The translations under genes and the position numbers were made by a program. From Ancylobacter lacus (GTDB taxonomy: Bacteria > Pseudomonadota > Alphaproteobacteria > Rhizobiales > Xanthobacteraceae), in the NCBI RefSeq assembly GCF_018390635.1, contig NZ_JAHBGE010000008.1:62001-126000 (forward strand): a stretch of DNA of 64,000 nucleotides. Reading direction: 5' to 3'. The notes below the pieces were generated by a model that was given only the letters and a program-made list of their open reading frames with translations, was not told where the DNA came from and did not search any database. Shown here in pieces: positions 37,451-45,952 of the stretch (within the stretch, counting starts at the first letter, position 1; each line of letters opens with the position of its first letter).

Positions 37451-38005
37451 TCAGACGGCCAGACGCTCGGCCGCCTCGAGCGCGCCCTTCAGCGCCCGGT
37501 CGCGCTGCTCGGGCCCCAGGGCCAGACCTTCGGCGTGGAGAAAGGTGATGTCGGTGATGCCGATGAAACCGAAGAAGGTCGCGAGATAGCGATCCTGCAG
37601 TTCATAGCTGGCGATGGGCGAGTCCGGGCCGTAGAACCCCCCGCGCGTCGAGGCGACGATCACCTTGCGCCCGCCGGCCAGTCCCGAAGGTCCGTTGGCG
37701 CCATACTGGAACGTCCTGCCCGCGATCGCGAGCCGGTCCAGCCAGGCCTTCAGATGGGTGGGCACGGTGAAGTTATACATGGGCGCGCCGATCACCACCG
37801 TATCGGCGGCCAGAAACTCGTCGACCAGCGCGTGATCAGCGAGATCCGCCAGCGTGAGATGTGGCAGGGCATCGGCCGCCAGATCGCGGTAGATGACCTC
37901 GGCACCGGGATGACGGGCGATCAGATGGCGGACGACGGCCGCCGTGATCTTCCGGCTGGAGCTGGCCTCGCCAGAGATGCTGCTGTCGATGTGAAGGATG
38001 TTCAT
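37451..38005 (-). CDS. azoR: FMN-dependent NADH-azoreductase (quinone reductase)
   Basis: 184 residues with a flavodoxin-like fold. The FMN phosphate loop is I-D-S-S-I-S-G-E-A-S-S-S-R (6-18). P-M-Y-N-F-T-V-P-T-H-L-K-A-W-L-D is the AzoR signature near 95-110, and S-T-R-G-G-F-Y-G is the second flavin loop. The enzyme reduces azo dyes and quinones by two-electron transfer, protecting against electrophiles. It diverges from an HxlR regulator across 106 bp, an arrangement seen for quinone-sensing YodB/QorR-type systems. Confidence 0.93.
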   Translation of the reverse strand: MNILHIDSSISGEASSSRKITAAVVRHLIARHPGAEVIYRDLAADALPHLTLADLADHALVDEFLAADTVVIGAPMYNFTVPTHLKAWLDRLAIAGRTFQYGANGPSGLAGGRKVIVASTRGGFYGPDSPIASYELQDRYLATFFGFIGITDITFLHAEGLALGPEQRDRALKGALEAAERLAV

Positions 38006-38111
38006 CAGGGCCTCGCGGTATGAAAAAAGAACCGAGGCACTCTAGATAACCGCATGGGAATCGTTCACAAGACGGCACATTTGCGAGCCTGACACACATG
38101 GATGTAACCAC

Positions 38112-38510
38112 ATGGCCGGTCTGCCCGAGCTTGGACTTGAGCAATTCGACCCGGAGAGCGCGCGTTGTCAGGGCGTCAGCGGCGTGTTGCAGCGCGTCGG
38201 CGACAAATGGAGCGTGCTCATCGTGGCGATCCTCGCCGCGGGCCCCCGGCGCTTCTCGCAGCTGCGCCGGGAGATTCCGGCCATTTCACAGCGCATGCTG
38301 ACCCTCACGCTGCGCAGCCTGGAACGCGACGGCCTGGTTTCGCGCACGGTGACGCCGACCATTCCGCCGCGGGTGGACTACGAACTGACGACGCTGGGAC
38401 ATTCGCTTCAGCAGCCGGTTCTGGCGCTGGCGCAGTGGGCCGTCGCGCACCTGCCCGAGATCGCGGAGGCGCAGGCGCGGTTCGACACGACCCGGGAGCG
38501 CCCGCGCTGA
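38112..38510 (+). CDS. HxlR-family redox-type regulator
   Basis: 132 residues with the HxlR winged helix. Motifs are [12 protein letters not shown] (31-42), [24 protein letters not shown] and wing P-P-R-V-D-Y-E-L-T. The only cysteine in the protein is C19, near the N-terminus, as in quinone/diamide sensors of this family (QorR, YodB). It lies head to head with azoR and probably represses it until the cysteine is modified. The redox role is inference from the neighbour and the single cysteine. Confidence 0.9.
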   Translation: MAGLPELGLEQFDPESARCQGVSGVLQRVGDKWSVLIVAILAAGPRRFSQLRREIPAISQRMLTLTLRSLERDGLVSRTVTPTIPPRVDYELTTLGHSLQQPVLALAQWAVAHLPEIAEAQARFDTTRERPR

Positions 38511-38561
38511 GGGGGCGGCTCCCCGCATGCGGGGAAGATCAAAGGCGCCGGCGTACCCGCC

Positions 38562-39443
38562 TCAGCGCGTCGGCACCGGCTTTTCGCCGCGGTAGTCGTA
38601 GAAGCCGCGCTGGGTCTTGCGGCCGAGCCAGCCGGCCTCGACATATTTCACCAGCAGCGGGCAGGGCCGGTACTTCGAATCGGCCAGCCCCTCATGCAGC
38701 ACCTGCATGATCGACAGGCAGGTATCCAGCCCGATGAAATCGGCGAGCTGGAGCGGACCCATCGGGTGGTTGGCGCCGAGCCGCATCGCGGTGTCGATGG
38801 CGTCCACCGAGCCGACGCCCTCATACAGCGTGTAGATCGCCTCGTTGATCATCGGCAGCAGGATGCGGTTGACCATGAAGGCCGGGAAATCCTCCGACAC
38901 CGCATAGGTCTTGCCCAGCCGGGTGACGAAGCCCTTGGACAGCTCGAAGGTCTCGTCCTCGGTCGCGATGCCGCGCACCAGCTCGACGAGCTGCATCAGC
39001 GGCACCGGGTTCATGAAGTGGATGCCGATGAAGCGCTCCGGCCGGTCGGTGGTGGCGGCCAGCCGGGTGATGGAGATGGAGGAGGTGTTGGTGGCGAGGA
39101 TCGCCTCCGGCTTCAGGTGCGGGCACACCTCGGCGAAGATCTTGCGCTTGATCTCCTCCTTCTCCACCGCCGCCTCGATGACGAGGTCGACCTCGCCGAG
39201 CCCGGCATAGACGTCGGCGCCGGTGATGCGGGCCAGCGCCTGCTGGCGCTCCTCGTCGCCATAGAGCCCCTTGGCGACCTGCCGCACCATGTTGCCGTTG
39301 ATGGTGGCGAGGCCCGAGCGGATGCGGTCGGCCGCGACGTCGTTCAGCACGACGTCATAGCCGGCCAGCGCGCACACATGCGCGATGCCGTTGCCCATCT
39401 GGCCGGCGCCGATGATGCCGATGCGCTTGATCTCGAATGCCAT
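38562..39443 (-). CDS. 3-hydroxybutyryl-CoA dehydrogenase
   Basis: 293 residues. The N-terminal NAD motif is G-I-I-G-A-G-Q-M-G-N-G (9-19). The catalytic His is in F-I-G-I-H-F-M-N-P-V-P-L-M near 145, and the family ending is G-W-L-G-R-K-T-Q-R-G-F-Y-D-Y. It is a short PaaH/HbdA-type enzyme without a hydratase domain, oxidising or forming 3-hydroxybutyryl-CoA. It follows etfA by 87 bp in the etfB-etfA-hbd order typical of alphaproteobacteria, linking acyl-CoA oxidation to electron transfer flavoprotein. Confidence 0.94.
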   Translation of the reverse strand: MAFEIKRIGIIGAGQMGNGIAHVCALAGYDVVLNDVAADRIRSGLATINGNMVRQVAKGLYGDEERQQALARITGADVYAGLGEVDLVIEAAVEKEEIKRKIFAEVCPHLKPEAILATNTSSISITRLAATTDRPERFIGIHFMNPVPLMQLVELVRGIATEDETFELSKGFVTRLGKTYAVSEDFPAFMVNRILLPMINEAIYTLYEGVGSVDAIDTAMRLGANHPMGPLQLADFIGLDTCLSIMQVLHEGLADSKYRPCPLLVKYVEAGWLGRKTQRGFYDYRGEKPVPTR

Positions 39444-39530
39444 GGTGCCCGCCTGAGCTCTTCCGATCCGGGGCCGGCGGCGGGCGGGGTGCCCGTCGCG
39501 CGGCGGCGTCGACAGTATATAGAACGGCCG

Positions 39531-40478
39531 TCAGCTTTTGGCCTTGGCAATTTCCGCGGTGAGCGCCGGCGCCAGCTCGAACAGGTCGCCGACCAGGCCG
39601 TAATCCGCCACCTGGAAGATGGGGGCCTCCTCGTCCTTGTTGATGGCGACGATGACGCGGGAGTCCTTCATGCCGGCGAGGTGCTGGATGGCGCCGGAAA
39701 TGCCGAGCGCGACATAGAGGTCGGGCGCCACCACCTTGCCGGTCTGGCCGACCTGCCAGTCGTTCGGGGCGTAGCCGGCGTCCACCGCCGCGCGCGAGGC
39801 GCCGACCGCCGCGCCCAGCGCGTCGGCCAGCGGCTCCACCACGGCGTGGAAATTCTCCGCCGAGCCGATTGCCCGGCCGCCCGAGACGATGAGCCGCGCG
39901 CTCGCCAGCTCCGGCCGGTCGGTGTGGGCGATGGCTTCGCCGACGAAGCGCGACAGGCCGGGGTCGGCGCCGGCGGCGACGGCGCGAACCGGGGCGGCCC
40001 CGCCCGCCTCCGCCTCGGCGAAGGCGGCGGCGCGCACGGTCAGCACCTTCACCGGGTCGGCGGACTGCACGGTCTGCACCGCGTTGCCGGCATAGATGCT
40101 GCGCTCGAAGGTGTCGGGGCCGAGCACCTTCTGCACGTCGGAGACCTGCATCACGTCGAGCAGGGCGGCGATGCGCGGCAGCACGCTCTTCCACCCCGCG
40201 GTGGAGGGCGCCACCAGCGCGCCATAGCCGGCGGCGAGTTCCACGCCGAGCGCGGCGACCGGCTCGGCGAGGCGGTGGGCGTAGAGCGGGGCGTCGGCGA
40301 GCAGCACCTCGCGCACCCCGGCGAGCCCGGCGGCGGCCTGCGCCACGGCGGCGCAGCCGCTGCCCACCACCAGCACATCCACCGGCGCGCCGAGCGCGAG
40401 CGCGGCGGTCAGCGCCTTGGCGGTGACGGGGTTGAGGGTGGCGTCGTCATGCTCGGCAAAAAGCAGGGTCGCGGCCAT
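39531..40478 (-). CDS. etfA: Electron transfer flavoprotein alpha subunit
   Basis: 315 residues. The N-terminal A-T-L-L-F-A-E-H-D is followed by the C-terminal FAD domain: [10 protein letters not shown], then [27 protein letters not shown], then [11 protein letters not shown]. With EtfB it carries electrons from acyl-CoA dehydrogenases to the quinone pool through ETF-QO. The start lies two bases after the etfB stop, so the two are co-translated. Confidence 0.97.
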   Translation of the reverse strand: MAATLLFAEHDDATLNPVTAKALTAALALGAPVDVLVVGSGCAAVAQAAAGLAGVREVLLADAPLYAHRLAEPVAALGVELAAGYGALVAPSTAGWKSVLPRIAALLDVMQVSDVQKVLGPDTFERSIYAGNAVQTVQSADPVKVLTVRAAAFAEAEAGGAAPVRAVAAGADPGLSRFVGEAIAHTDRPELASARLIVSGGRAIGSAENFHAVVEPLADALGAAVGASRAAVDAGYAPNDWQVGQTGKVVAPDLYVALGISGAIQHLAGMKDSRVIVAINKDEEAPIFQVADYGLVGDLFELAPALTAEIAKAKS

Positions 40479-40480
40479 GG

Positions 40481-41233
40481 TCAGAGCACTCCCGCCTCGG
40501 TCTTCAGCTTCTCCACCAGCTCGGCGACCGAGCCCACCTTCACGCCGGCCTTGCGGCCCGGCGGCTCGGCGGTGTTCAGCACCTTCAGCCGCGGCGCGAG
40601 GTCGACGCCGTACTCCTCCGGCGCCTTCTCGGCGATCGGCTTCTTCTTCGCCTTCATGATGTTGGGAAGGCTGGCGTAGCGCGGCTCGTTGAGCCGCAGG
40701 TCGGTGGTGACGATGGCCGGCAGGTTCAGCGCCACGGTCTGCAGCCCGCCATCGACCTCGCGGGTGACGGTGAGCGCGCCCTCGGCCACCGCGACCCTCG
40801 AGGCGAAGGTCGCCTGCGGCCACCCGAGCAGGGCGGCGAGCATCTGGCCGGTCTGGTTGCAGTCGTCGTCGATGGCCTGCTTGCCGAGGATGACGAGGCC
40901 GGGCGCCTCCTCCCCGACCACGCCCTTCAGCAGCTTGGCGACCGCGAGCGGCTCGATGCCGGCTTCCGTGGTCTTGACCCAGATGCCGCGGTCGGCGCCC
41001 ATGGCGAGCGCGGTGCGGATGGTCTCATCGGTCTTGGCCGGGCCGATCGAGACGGCGACCACCTCGGTGGCGATGCCGGCCTCGCGCAGCCGCAGCGCTT
41101 CCTCCACCGCGATCTCGTCGAACGGGTTCATCGCCATCTTGACGTTGGCGAGTTCCACGCCCGAGCCGTCCGGCTTCACGCGGATCTTGACGTTGTAGTC
41201 GACCACCCGCTTCACGGGCACCAGTATCTTCAT
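40481..41233 (-). CDS. etfB: Electron transfer flavoprotein beta subunit
   Basis: 250 residues starting [14 protein letters not shown], the usual EtfB start. The AMP-binding region is [14 protein letters not shown] and the conserved V-E-E-A-L-R-L-R-E forms the dehydrogenase-contact helix. The C-terminus has the A-K-K-K-P-I-A recognition-loop region. It is the first gene of etfB-etfA and probably of the unit ending with the 3-hydroxybutyryl-CoA dehydrogenase gene. Confidence 0.97.
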   Translation of the reverse strand: MKILVPVKRVVDYNVKIRVKPDGSGVELANVKMAMNPFDEIAVEEALRLREAGIATEVVAVSIGPAKTDETIRTALAMGADRGIWVKTTEAGIEPLAVAKLLKGVVGEEAPGLVILGKQAIDDDCNQTGQMLAALLGWPQATFASRVAVAEGALTVTREVDGGLQTVALNLPAIVTTDLRLNEPRYASLPNIMKAKKKPIAEKAPEEYGVDLAPRLKVLNTAEPPGRKAGVKVGSVAELVEKLKTEAGVL

Positions 41234-41396
41234 CGCGAAACTCCCGCCTCCCGTCTCCGCGCCGGGCCGGCTGCGCCCGGGAAGGGGGCTCCGCGCCGGA
41301 ATCGGGCGCCGTGCCGGAGCTTCCCGGCCAAAGCTTGCCCGGATAGCGCATCGTTCGGGAAAATCGGCGGCAACGTATGGGGGGTGCCGGGGGCTG

Positions 41397-42122
41397 TCAA
41401 CGTGGCGATTCGGCGGGTGGCGGCGGGGTGCCGTCGCGCGTGGTGACCCAGAGTTGCACGCCCCGCCGGCGCATCGGAATCACCAGCAGCCCGCCGGCGA
41501 TGAGCCCGCCGAGATGGGCGAGCCAGGCGGTGCCGTCCTGGTCGTTGGCGACGAGGTTCCAGAGCTGGAACACGATCCACGCCCCGATCGGCCAGATCGC
41601 CGGCAGGCGCAGGGGAATGCGCATCAGCACCAGCACCCAGATCCGCACATTGGGGTGCAGCATCGCATAGGCGCCCACCACGCCGGAGACGGCGGCGGAG
41701 GCGCCGATGAGCGGCACCTCGGAGGCGGGGTGGCCCAGCGTGTGGACGATGGCCCCGGCGATGCCGCACAGGAAATAGAAGGCGAGGTAGCGCACATGGC
41801 CGAGCGCGTCCTCGACATTGTCGCCGAACACCCAGAGGAACGCCATGTTGACGATGATGTGGCTCCAGCCGCCGTGGAAGAACATGTAGCTGGCCAGCGT
41901 CAGCTCCGGCGGCAGGTGGCGGAAATCCTCGGGCAGCACCGCCATGTGGCTCAGCACGGCGGGAATGGTGCCGAAGGAAAAGGCGGTCGTCGCCTCGATG
42001 CCGCCGGTCCAGCCGCCCTGCACGAAGAGGAAGACGAGCACGTTGGTCGCGACCAGCGCCCACGTCACATAGGCGTGGCGGATGCGCTCGAAGGGGTTCT
42101 CGTCATTCAGCGGCAGGAACAT
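41397..42122 (-). CDS. Rhomboid intramembrane serine protease
   Basis: 241 residues from the ATG at 42122 ([10 protein letters not shown]). Six hydrophobic helices carry the catalytic dyad. The serine is S142 in the motif G-A-S-A-A-V-S-G and the histidine is H203 in [20 protein letters not shown] (82-93) is the conserved first-loop/helix-2 motif. It cleaves membrane-embedded segments of unknown substrates. It lies upstream of etfB in the same direction, a neighbour pair I associate with Hyphomicrobiales. Confidence 0.94.
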   Translation of the reverse strand: MFLPLNDENPFERIRHAYVTWALVATNVLVFLFVQGGWTGGIEATTAFSFGTIPAVLSHMAVLPEDFRHLPPELTLASYMFFHGGWSHIIVNMAFLWVFGDNVEDALGHVRYLAFYFLCGIAGAIVHTLGHPASEVPLIGASAAVSGVVGAYAMLHPNVRIWVLVLMRIPLRLPAIWPIGAWIVFQLWNLVANDQDGTAWLAHLGGLIAGGLLVIPMRRRGVQLWVTTRDGTPPPPAESPR

Positions 42123-42341
42123 GCGGGCGAATCTCGGCGGCGCGGCGGCGCCCTCGCCGGACTGTGGCGCCGAACGCGGGGGAACACCAGAGCAACATCG
42201 CACCGCGCGCGGCGTATGCCGGCCTCGCCGCCGTTCCCGGCCGCTGTCGCGGGGATCAACGCCCCGCGGCGGGGTGTTTCCCGTGAATCACCCGCGAGGT
42301 TCCGGCCGCCCGGCCTCGCCGCGCCGCTTCGGGGGCGCCGG

Positions 42342-42926
42342 CTAGTCCCGTCCCGCGGCGGGCACCCACAGCACGTCGCCCGGCCCGTCTTCGGCATTGG
42401 CGAAGCGGCTGGCGACGAAGAGCAGGTCGGAGAGCCGGTTGAGGTAGCGCACCGCCGGCGGACCGACGACCTCGCCCGGCACCTGGGCGAGGGCGACGGC
42501 GAGCCGCTCGGCCCGCCGGCACACGGTGCGGGCGACATGCAGATGCGCCGCCGCCGGGCTGCCGGCCGGCAGCACGAAGGAGCGCAGCGGGCCGAGGCTG
42601 GCGTTGAAGCGGTCGATGTCGCGCTCCAGCCGCTCCACCTGCCCCGGCACGATGCGCAGAGGCTCATAGGACAGCGGTTCCCCGGTCTCCGGGGTGGCAA
42701 GGTCGGCGCCGAGGTCGAACAGGTCGTTCTGCACCCGCGCCAGCACCCCATCCAGCTCCGGCAGCGCCGCCAGATGCAGCCGGGCGACGCCGATGGCGGC
42801 GTTGGTCTCGTCCACCGTGCCATAGGCCTCGATCCGCAGGTCGGATTTCAGCCGGCGCGCGCCGCTGCCGAGCGCGGTGGTGCCGTCGTCGCCGGTGCGG
42901 GTGTAGATGCGGTTGAGCACGACCAT
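42342..42926 (-). CDS. Cob(I)alamin adenosyltransferase, PduO/MMAB type
   Basis: 194 residues. The N-terminal ATP motif is I-Y-T-R-T-G-D-D-G-T-T (6-16). V-D-E-T-N-A-A-I-G and the C-terminal R-Y-L-N-R-L-S-D-L-L-F-V-A-S-R complete the PduO-type signature. It transfers adenosyl from ATP to cob(I)alamin, making coenzyme B12 for enzymes such as methylmalonyl-CoA mutase. It belongs to the same-strand series HIG1 protein-adenosyltransferase-rhomboid-etfBA. Confidence 0.95.
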   Translation of the reverse strand: MVVLNRIYTRTGDDGTTALGSGARRLKSDLRIEAYGTVDETNAAIGVARLHLAALPELDGVLARVQNDLFDLGADLATPETGEPLSYEPLRIVPGQVERLERDIDRFNASLGPLRSFVLPAGSPAAAHLHVARTVCRRAERLAVALAQVPGEVVGPPAVRYLNRLSDLLFVASRFANAEDGPGDVLWVPAAGRD

Positions 42927-43059
42927 CGGGGTCTCTCCCAGGGGCGGCCGGCGGAGGCCGGAAGGGGCGAACAGGGGGGCGGGCGAAGCGGGGGCGGGCG
43001 GCGCGGTGCCTTGCCGCGGCGGGTATGGTGGCGCGATACGGCCCGCCGGGCCCGGCGGA

Positions 43060-43263
43060 TCAGCCGCGGTGCATCAGCCAGATGGTGGCGAGCACGAAGC
43101 ACAGCGCCACGAACTGCAGCCCCACCCGCCAGCGCATCAGCTTCTGCGAGCGCTCGGGCGGGCCGCCCCGCACCAGATTGGCAAGGCCCAGCAGCAGCAC
43201 GATCGCGACGGCGCCGAGCGCGATCGGCAGCACCACGAATTTGGCGAGGGTGATGAGGTCCAT
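43060..43263 (-). CDS. HIG1-domain twin-transmembrane protein
   Basis: 67 residues: two membrane helices (about 8-32 and 48-64) joined by a basic loop with the HIG1 consensus L-V-R-G-G-P-P-E-R-S-Q-K-L-M-R-W-R-V. Mitochondrial HIG1 proteins (Rcf1/Rcf2) associate with cytochrome oxidase; bacterial relatives are thought to do likewise. It starts at the ATG at 43263, downstream of tspO on the same strand and 134 bp before the adenosyltransferase gene. The longer frame extending upstream is not real coding sequence. Confidence 0.86.
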   Translation of the reverse strand: MDLITLAKFVVLPIALGAVAIVLLLGLANLVRGGPPERSQKLMRWRVGLQFVALCFVLATIWLMHRG

Positions 43264-43298
43264 GGCATGCTCCAGCCGGCCCGGCCGCGGCGGCGGCC

Positions 43299-43778
43299 TC
43301 AGTTCAGTCCCACGATGGCCGCGTTGAGGGCGGTGGCGTAGCTGACCCAGCCGAGATAGGGCACCAGCAGCCCCGCGGCGATGCGGTCGATGCGCGCGCA
43401 GGCGAGGATGGTGGCGAGGATCGCCGCCCACAGCAGGACGACGACGACGAGCCCGGCCGCCGGCGCGTGCAGGGCGAAGAACACCGGCGACCACAGCGCG
43501 TTGAGCGCGAGCTGGAGCAGCCACAGGCCGACGGCGCGGCGGCGCGCGGGGGAGGGGGCGTTGCGGTCCCACAGCCGCCACAGCGCCACCGCCATCAGCA
43601 CGTAGAGCGTGGTCCAGGCGATGGGGAAGGCGGCGTTCGGCGGGGTCCAGCCGGGCTTGGCGAGGCCGGCATACCAGCCGCCGATCTCCGGCGTGGTCGC
43701 CATCGAGCCCACCGCCCCGACCGCGAGGCACAGCCCGACGCACAGGACGAGGCGGAAGAAGGACAGCGTGCTTTTCAT
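43299..43778 (-). CDS. tspO: TspO/MBR (translocator protein) family membrane protein
   Basis: 159 residues with five hydrophobic helices. Typical TspO motifs are W-Y-A-G-L-A-K-P-G-W-T-P-P-N near 50-63, A-L-W-R-L-W and N-A-L-W-S-P-V-F-F near 105. It binds tetrapyrroles, and in alphaproteobacteria it modulates pigment gene expression or stress responses. The start is the ATG at 43778. It lies 35 bp upstream of the HIG1 gene, so both may be co-transcribed. Confidence 0.93.
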   Translation of the reverse strand: MKSTLSFFRLVLCVGLCLAVGAVGSMATTPEIGGWYAGLAKPGWTPPNAAFPIAWTTLYVLMAVALWRLWDRNAPSPARRRAVGLWLLQLALNALWSPVFFALHAPAAGLVVVVLLWAAILATILACARIDRIAAGLLVPYLGWVSYATALNAAIVGLN

Positions 43779-43859
43779 CGTTCGGTCTCCGCGCGGTGTA
43801 CGCGGCGCGATCATAGACGGATGATCGGCCGGCGCACCCCCGCGCGCGGGACCGCCGGT

Positions 43860-44318
43860 TCAGGCGGCGAGATGGCGCTCGATCTCGTAGACCGGCAGCT
43901 TGACGAGGTCGCGGTCGACCTCGGCGGAGATCGCCCCCGCCAGGGCGCGGCTGTAATGCGGCCGCAGGATGCCCAGCGCCCGGGGCGGGGCGACGAGGAT
44001 GACGTCGCGGGTCTCGCCGCCGGTCACCGCCCGGTCCAGCGTCTCGGCGAGGCGGGTGAGGAAGTCGTGCTCGGCCTGCTCGTGCAGGTCGGTCTCCTCC
44101 ACCGCCGCCCGGGCGGGGCCGGCGGATTCGTGCACCCGGCCGGGGCGGCCGCCGCCCTGCTCGTGGGCCGGCGGGTTGCGCTGCTCGCGCACCTCGCGGG
44201 TCCGCAGGTTGGGGAACCTGGCGTCGCCGCCATTGACGAGGATGAGCGCCTTGCGGCCGTCGCACACCACCACCCAGGCTCCGGCGGCGATGGTGACGGG
44301 GACATGCGGGCTGGTCAT
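43860..44318 (-). CDS. Host-attachment (AtsE-like, baeRF/Host_attach) family protein
   Basis: 152 residues. The N-terminus T-I-A-A-G-A-W-V-V-V-C-D-G-R-K-A-L-I-L matches the 'protein required for attachment to host cells' family. A His/Glu-rich variable middle (about 45-80) and V-I-L-V-A-P-P-R-A-L-G-I-L-R follow. The fold is thought to resemble release-factor domain 2 (baeRF). The original host-attachment role comes from Agrobacterium; the activity is unknown. GAGGAG precedes the ATG at 44318. Confidence 0.85.
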   Translation of the reverse strand: MTSPHVPVTIAAGAWVVVCDGRKALILVNGGDARFPNLRTREVREQRNPPAHEQGGGRPGRVHESAGPARAAVEETDLHEQAEHDFLTRLAETLDRAVTGGETRDVILVAPPRALGILRPHYSRALAGAISAEVDRDLVKLPVYEIERHLAA

Positions 44319-44430
44319 GGGCCGATCTCCTCGGGCTGGTGGGGCGGGTGTTTCCGCTTCCTTCCCGGTAAGGGAGCACGGCCCGGCCGGCCGCACCTTG
44401 ACCTCCGTCAACCCGCCGCGCCAACGCGGG

Positions 44431-44496
44431 GGCCGCGTCAGGGCCGCGTCAGGGCCGCGTCGGGGCCGCGTCGGGGCGGCGTCGGGGCGGCGTCAG
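44431..44496. repeat. Six-copy 11-bp tandem repeat
   Basis: Six consecutive 11-mers. The first four read GGCCGCGTCAG or GGCCGCGTCGG and the last two have GGCGGCGTC. The array lies upstream of the host-attachment gene start and its last unit contains the yihY stop codon, so copy-number change could alter the 3' end of yihY. Confidence 0.9.
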
Positions 44497-45329
44497 GGTC
44501 GCTGCTCGCGGGCCCGGCGGATCGCGGCGTTGAGTTCGCCGCCATACACGAAGATGGAGGCGGTGGTGTAGAGAAAGACCAGAGCGATCATCACCGACGC
44601 GAGGCCCGCATAGGTGGTGACGTAATTGCCGGCGAACTCGGCGAGGTAGCGGCCGAAGGCGGCGCCGGCCATCAGCCACAGCGCCAGCGTCACCAGGATG
44701 CCCGGCGCCACCTGCGACAGCCGCCGCCGCCCGGCCGGCAGCCACATATGCGCCACCAGCAGCGCCACCACCAGGATGACCGAGGTGGCGGCGTAGCGCA
44801 GGAAGGTGATGATCCAGCCGAAGGGCTGCAGCGCCGGCACCCATTTCAGCGCCGCCAGCCACAGCACCGGGCCGAGCACCACGAGGAAGGACAGCGCCAG
44901 CAGCCCGCCGGCGCCGACCAGCACATAGCCGATCGATTCCAGCCGCAGCAGGTACCACGGCCGGGTCTCGCGCACGCCATAGGCGCGGTTCAGCCCGATC
45001 CGCAGGCTCTCGATGCCGTTGGAGGAGAAATACACCGCCAGCATCACGCCGAAGGTGAGCGCGTCGGTGCGCACCCGGGTGAGCACGCTGCGGATCTCGT
45101 GGCCGATCGGCCCCGCCACCTGCGAGGGCCAGGCCTCCAGCAGAAGCTGCACGGTCTCGTCGGCGAGGTTCTTGAAGTCGAAGAAGGCCGCCAGCGCGGT
45201 GACGAAGATGAGGAACGGAAACAGCGACATCAGCGCCGACAGGGCGATGTGGCTGGCGATCGCCCAGCCATCGTCCTCGACGAAGCGCCAGAAGGCGTCC
45301 ATGACGATGTCATAGGCACGCAGAAGCAA
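44493..45329 (-). CDS. YihY/BrkB family membrane protein
   Basis: About 278 residues with six hydrophobic helices. The family opening is D-A-F-W-R-F, then D-D-G-W-A-I-A-S-H-I-A-L-S-A-L-M-S-L-F-P-F. Later come S-S-N-G-I-E-S-L-R-I-G-L-N-R-A-Y-G and the end segment V-Y-G-G-E-L-N-A-A-I. This is UPF0761, once confused with RNase BN; its function is unknown. I prefer the TTG at 45329 because GGAG lies six bases upstream and homologues begin with a similar basic stretch; the ATG at 45302 is the conservative alternative. The stop falls inside the 11-bp repeat. Confidence 0.88.
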   Translation of the reverse strand: MLLRAYDIVMDAFWRFVEDDGWAIASHIALSALMSLFPFLIFVTALAAFFDFKNLADETVQLLLEAWPSQVAGPIGHEIRSVLTRVRTDALTFGVMLAVYFSSNGIESLRIGLNRAYGVRETRPWYLLRLESIGYVLVGAGGLLALSFLVVLGPVLWLAALKWVPALQPFGWIITFLRYAATSVILVVALLVAHMWLPAGRRRLSQVAPGILVTLALWLMAGAAFGRYLAEFAGNYVTTYAGLASVMIALVFLYTTASIFVYGGELNAAIRRAREQRP

Positions 45330-45952
45330 ACGCCCGCTCCGAGGCTGGAGAACACGGTCCGCGCTGACATCGGACGTCGCGTGGAAAATGGCAAGCCCGG
45401 CGCGGGAAAAGCTGGCCCGCCGGGCGGCAAAGCCACCATCGGGTGGGGCCGGGCAGGTCCGGGGCCGGCGCTCGACGACAGGGACGGGAAGGCACGGCGC
45501 GCCAGGGGTAGGACGGTGCGCCCTAGCGGTTGCCAGGCGGACACATCCTCCACCTCGCCGGCACGGAAATGGTATTGTCCTGCGGTGCGAATGCAAGGGG
45601 TGGCGTCCGCCGCCGCCCTCGCGGGATGCCGCCATTGGCGGCGCCGCGCCCGCGCCGGCCGGACGATGCCGACGGCGTCCCGCACGAGGTCGCCCCCGCC
45701 GCGCCCGCCCGCCTCGCCGGTCGAGGCGAGGAACCCGCCGGCACCGGCGAGGCGACGTTTCCGCGCGGTGTCCGAGCCATGGTCCCGCGGGGAGGCGCTG
45801 CGGCACGTGCCGAAGGTCGCGGCGCGCCGGCGCCGCAGGCCGGGCGAAATGGGTGGTCCCGCCGGGTGCGGGGCTGTGATAAGCAGGGCCGCCCGCCGCC
45901 GGCGGGCCCGCATTCCTGTATCCGGCATTCCCCCAACCGAGGCTCGACCCCC
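45330..45952. other. Long gap between divergent yihY and proA
   Basis: 623 bp with no convincing gene on either strand. Open frames cross it in several phases, as expected at this GC content, but their translations are Arg/Pro/Ala-rich with no recognisable domain. It should hold the promoters of both genes; I recognised no specific site. Confidence 0.45.

Noticed and set aside
45388-45879. Open frames in the yihY-proA gap as genes
   Set aside because: Their translations are Arg/Pro/Ala-rich, have no recognisable domain and differ between frames only as expected from high GC content.
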